Assembly: GCA_048527645.1 (NCBI GenBank)
Contig: DBGFNI010000086.1
Span: 1 to 6,473, forward strand
Direction: 5' to 3'
DNA length: 6,473 bases
DNA from: HGM12669 sp048527645
GTDB taxonomy: Bacteria; Bacillota; Clostridia; Oscillospirales; CAG-272
In this document: positions 5,453-6,473 of the stretch, one piece after another
Numbering within the stretch: position 1 is the stretch's first letter
How the letters are laid out: every line of letters begins with the position of its first letter
Position numbers and translations under genes: made by a program
Notes under the pieces: generated by a model
Database searches by the model: none
What the model was told of the DNA's origin: nothing
Seen by the model: the letters and a program-made list of their open reading frames with translations, nothing else

Positions 5453-6473
5453 CCGTGCGCAACACGCCGGCAATAACCCATTCGGAGAAAAAGCCGCTGT
5501 CTCTGAAGTTCAAAATCTTTTTATATTTTCTCATTTTTACCGTCATTATGCTCTGCATACTGTGGCTGACGCAAACCGTACTGCTTGACCGTTTTTATCA
5601 CGCCATCAAAGTCAAGGAAGTAAAGGCAGCGGCACAAACTTTGCAGACTGCAATTTATTCCCAAAGCGAAAAGCTGGATGAGCAAATCAGCACGCTCTGC
5701 ACGAACAACCAGATATGCATTGAAATAGACGATGCCTCCTTTGCACCGATTTCCCTTCAGACGGAAAGCATTTGCTATTCCAATGGTGCGCCGGTTGACT
5801 GCTGCGTCCACTCTAATCGGATGTTCATGCACAAGCACGCGCAGATGACAAAGGCGCGCAACGAGGGCTCGCCGCAGTTTTGCGAAATGACCGCCGAGGA
5901 CGCCCCCTGGTCGTTTGCACCGGCAGCAGCGGACAGCGGCGCGTCACTGCTGGAGTATGTCTCCTACACGGAAAGCAAGGAAGGCGACGGGTATTATCTG
6001 ACGATTGTCTCCAAGGTATCAACCCTCAGCGCAACCGCACAGACACTCCGCTTTCAGCTGCTGCTGGTGACGGGACTGATGCTCCTGATCGCGCTGTTTC
6101 TCGCCTGGTTCCTCAGCCGGTTCATTTCACGCCCGATCACCAAAATCACAAACAGCGCCGGAGAATTGGCGCAGGGCAACTACAATGCGGACTTCTCCGG
6201 AGAAGGCTATCTGGAAATCGAGCAGTTGGGCAACTCTCTGCAAAACGCCGCCGATCAGTTGGAAAAGGTTGATAAACTCAAGGATGAACTGATTGCCAAC
6301 ATTTCGCACGATCTGCGCACCCCACTGACCATGATAACCGGTTATGCAGAGGTGATGCGCGATATTCCGGGAGAAAACACGCCGGAAAATGTGCAGATCA
6401 TCATCGACGAGGCGACGCGCCTGACTACACTTGTCAACGCGGTCATGGATCTGTCCAAGGCACGCGCCGGAGC
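5449..6473 (+). CDS. Membrane sensor histidine kinase, 3' end outside the window
   Basis: The first 341 residues are visible; the reading frame is still open at the window edge. A basic cytoplasmic N-terminus is followed by TM1 (about 21-45), an extracytoplasmic sensor domain (about 46-202), TM2 (about 203-223) and a HAMP linker (about 224-276, with RFISRPITKITNSAGELAQGNY). The HisKA dimerisation helix carries phosphoacceptor H287 in ISHDLRTPLT. The ATP-binding HATPase domain should lie beyond base 6473. ATG 5449-5451 overlaps the regulator stop (ATGA), and an in-frame TGA at 5443-5445 means no earlier start is possible; translation is probably coupled to the regulator, as no good ribosome site is seen. 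The sensor domain contains six Cys (84, 90, 109, 118, 119, 145) plus a His/Met-rich stretch at 121-133, hinting at metal or redox sensing. The signal is unknown. Confidence 0.92.
   Translation, partial: MTVRNTPAITHSEKKPLSLKFKIFLYFLIFTVIMLCILWLTQTVLLDRFYHAIKVKEVKAAAQTLQTAIYSQSEKLDEQISTLCTNNQICIEIDDASFAPISLQTESICYSNGAPVDCCVHSNRMFMHKHAQMTKARNEGSPQFCEMTAEDAPWSFAPAAADSGASLLEYVSYTESKEGDGYYLTIVSKVSTLSATAQTLRFQLLLVTGLMLLIALFLAWFLSRFISRPITKITNSAGELAQGNYNADFSGEGYLEIEQLGNSLQNAADQLEKVDKLKDELIANISHDLRTPLTMITGYAEVMRDIPGENTPENVQIIIDEATRLTTLVNAVMDLSKARAG

Noticed and set aside
4949..5473. Minus-strand frame of 174 codons opposite the response regulator
   Set aside because: It is fully antisense to a textbook receiver/winged-helix protein and has no credible start signals.

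Overview
The window looks like chromosomal DNA from a Gram-positive anaerobe of the Clostridia, plausibly the Oscillospiraceae/Ruminococcaceae. This is inferred from strong GGAGG-type ribosome binding sites, sigma-A-like promoters, roughly balanced base composition and a secreted protein with three S-layer homology (SLH) domains. No species can be named from sequence alone. I see no insertion sequence, phage module, CRISPR array, tRNA or rRNA.

Left part (1-3448, all minus strand). The main gene encodes an 878-residue exported protein. It has a signal peptide, three SLH domains and a large glycoside hydrolase 123-like (DUF4091) region with a C-terminal beta-rich tail. It has its own consensus promoter and ends at a perfect 16-bp hairpin. 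Just past the hairpin, a ribosome binding site and ATG mark a further minus-strand gene that leaves the window at base 1. Upstream of the SLH gene lies a 178-residue multi-spanning membrane protein of unknown function, also with its own promoter.

Centre (3449-3623). This AT-rich divergent intergenic region holds the membrane-protein promoter (minus) and the recombinase promoter (plus). Within the minus promoter is a 19-bp near-perfect dyad that looks like a repressor operator.

Right part (3624-6473, all plus strand). A XerC/XerD-type tyrosine recombinase with all six catalytic residues is followed, after a short gap with a new -10 element, by a two-component system. This consists of a complete OmpR/PhoB-type response regulator and a sensor histidine kinase joined by an ATGA overlap. 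The kinase runs off the right edge. Its extracytoplasmic domain is unusually rich in Cys, His and Met.

The genes do not form an obvious single pathway. The Xer protein probably serves chromosome dimer resolution, the two-component pair senses an envelope or external signal, and the SLH-GH123 protein is a cell-wall-attached enzyme probably acting on GalNAc-containing glycans. I did not find a clearly new multi-gene system. The points most worth checking are the SLH-GH123 architecture, the operator-like dyad, the Cys/His/Met-rich sensor domain and corrected start codons for three genes.
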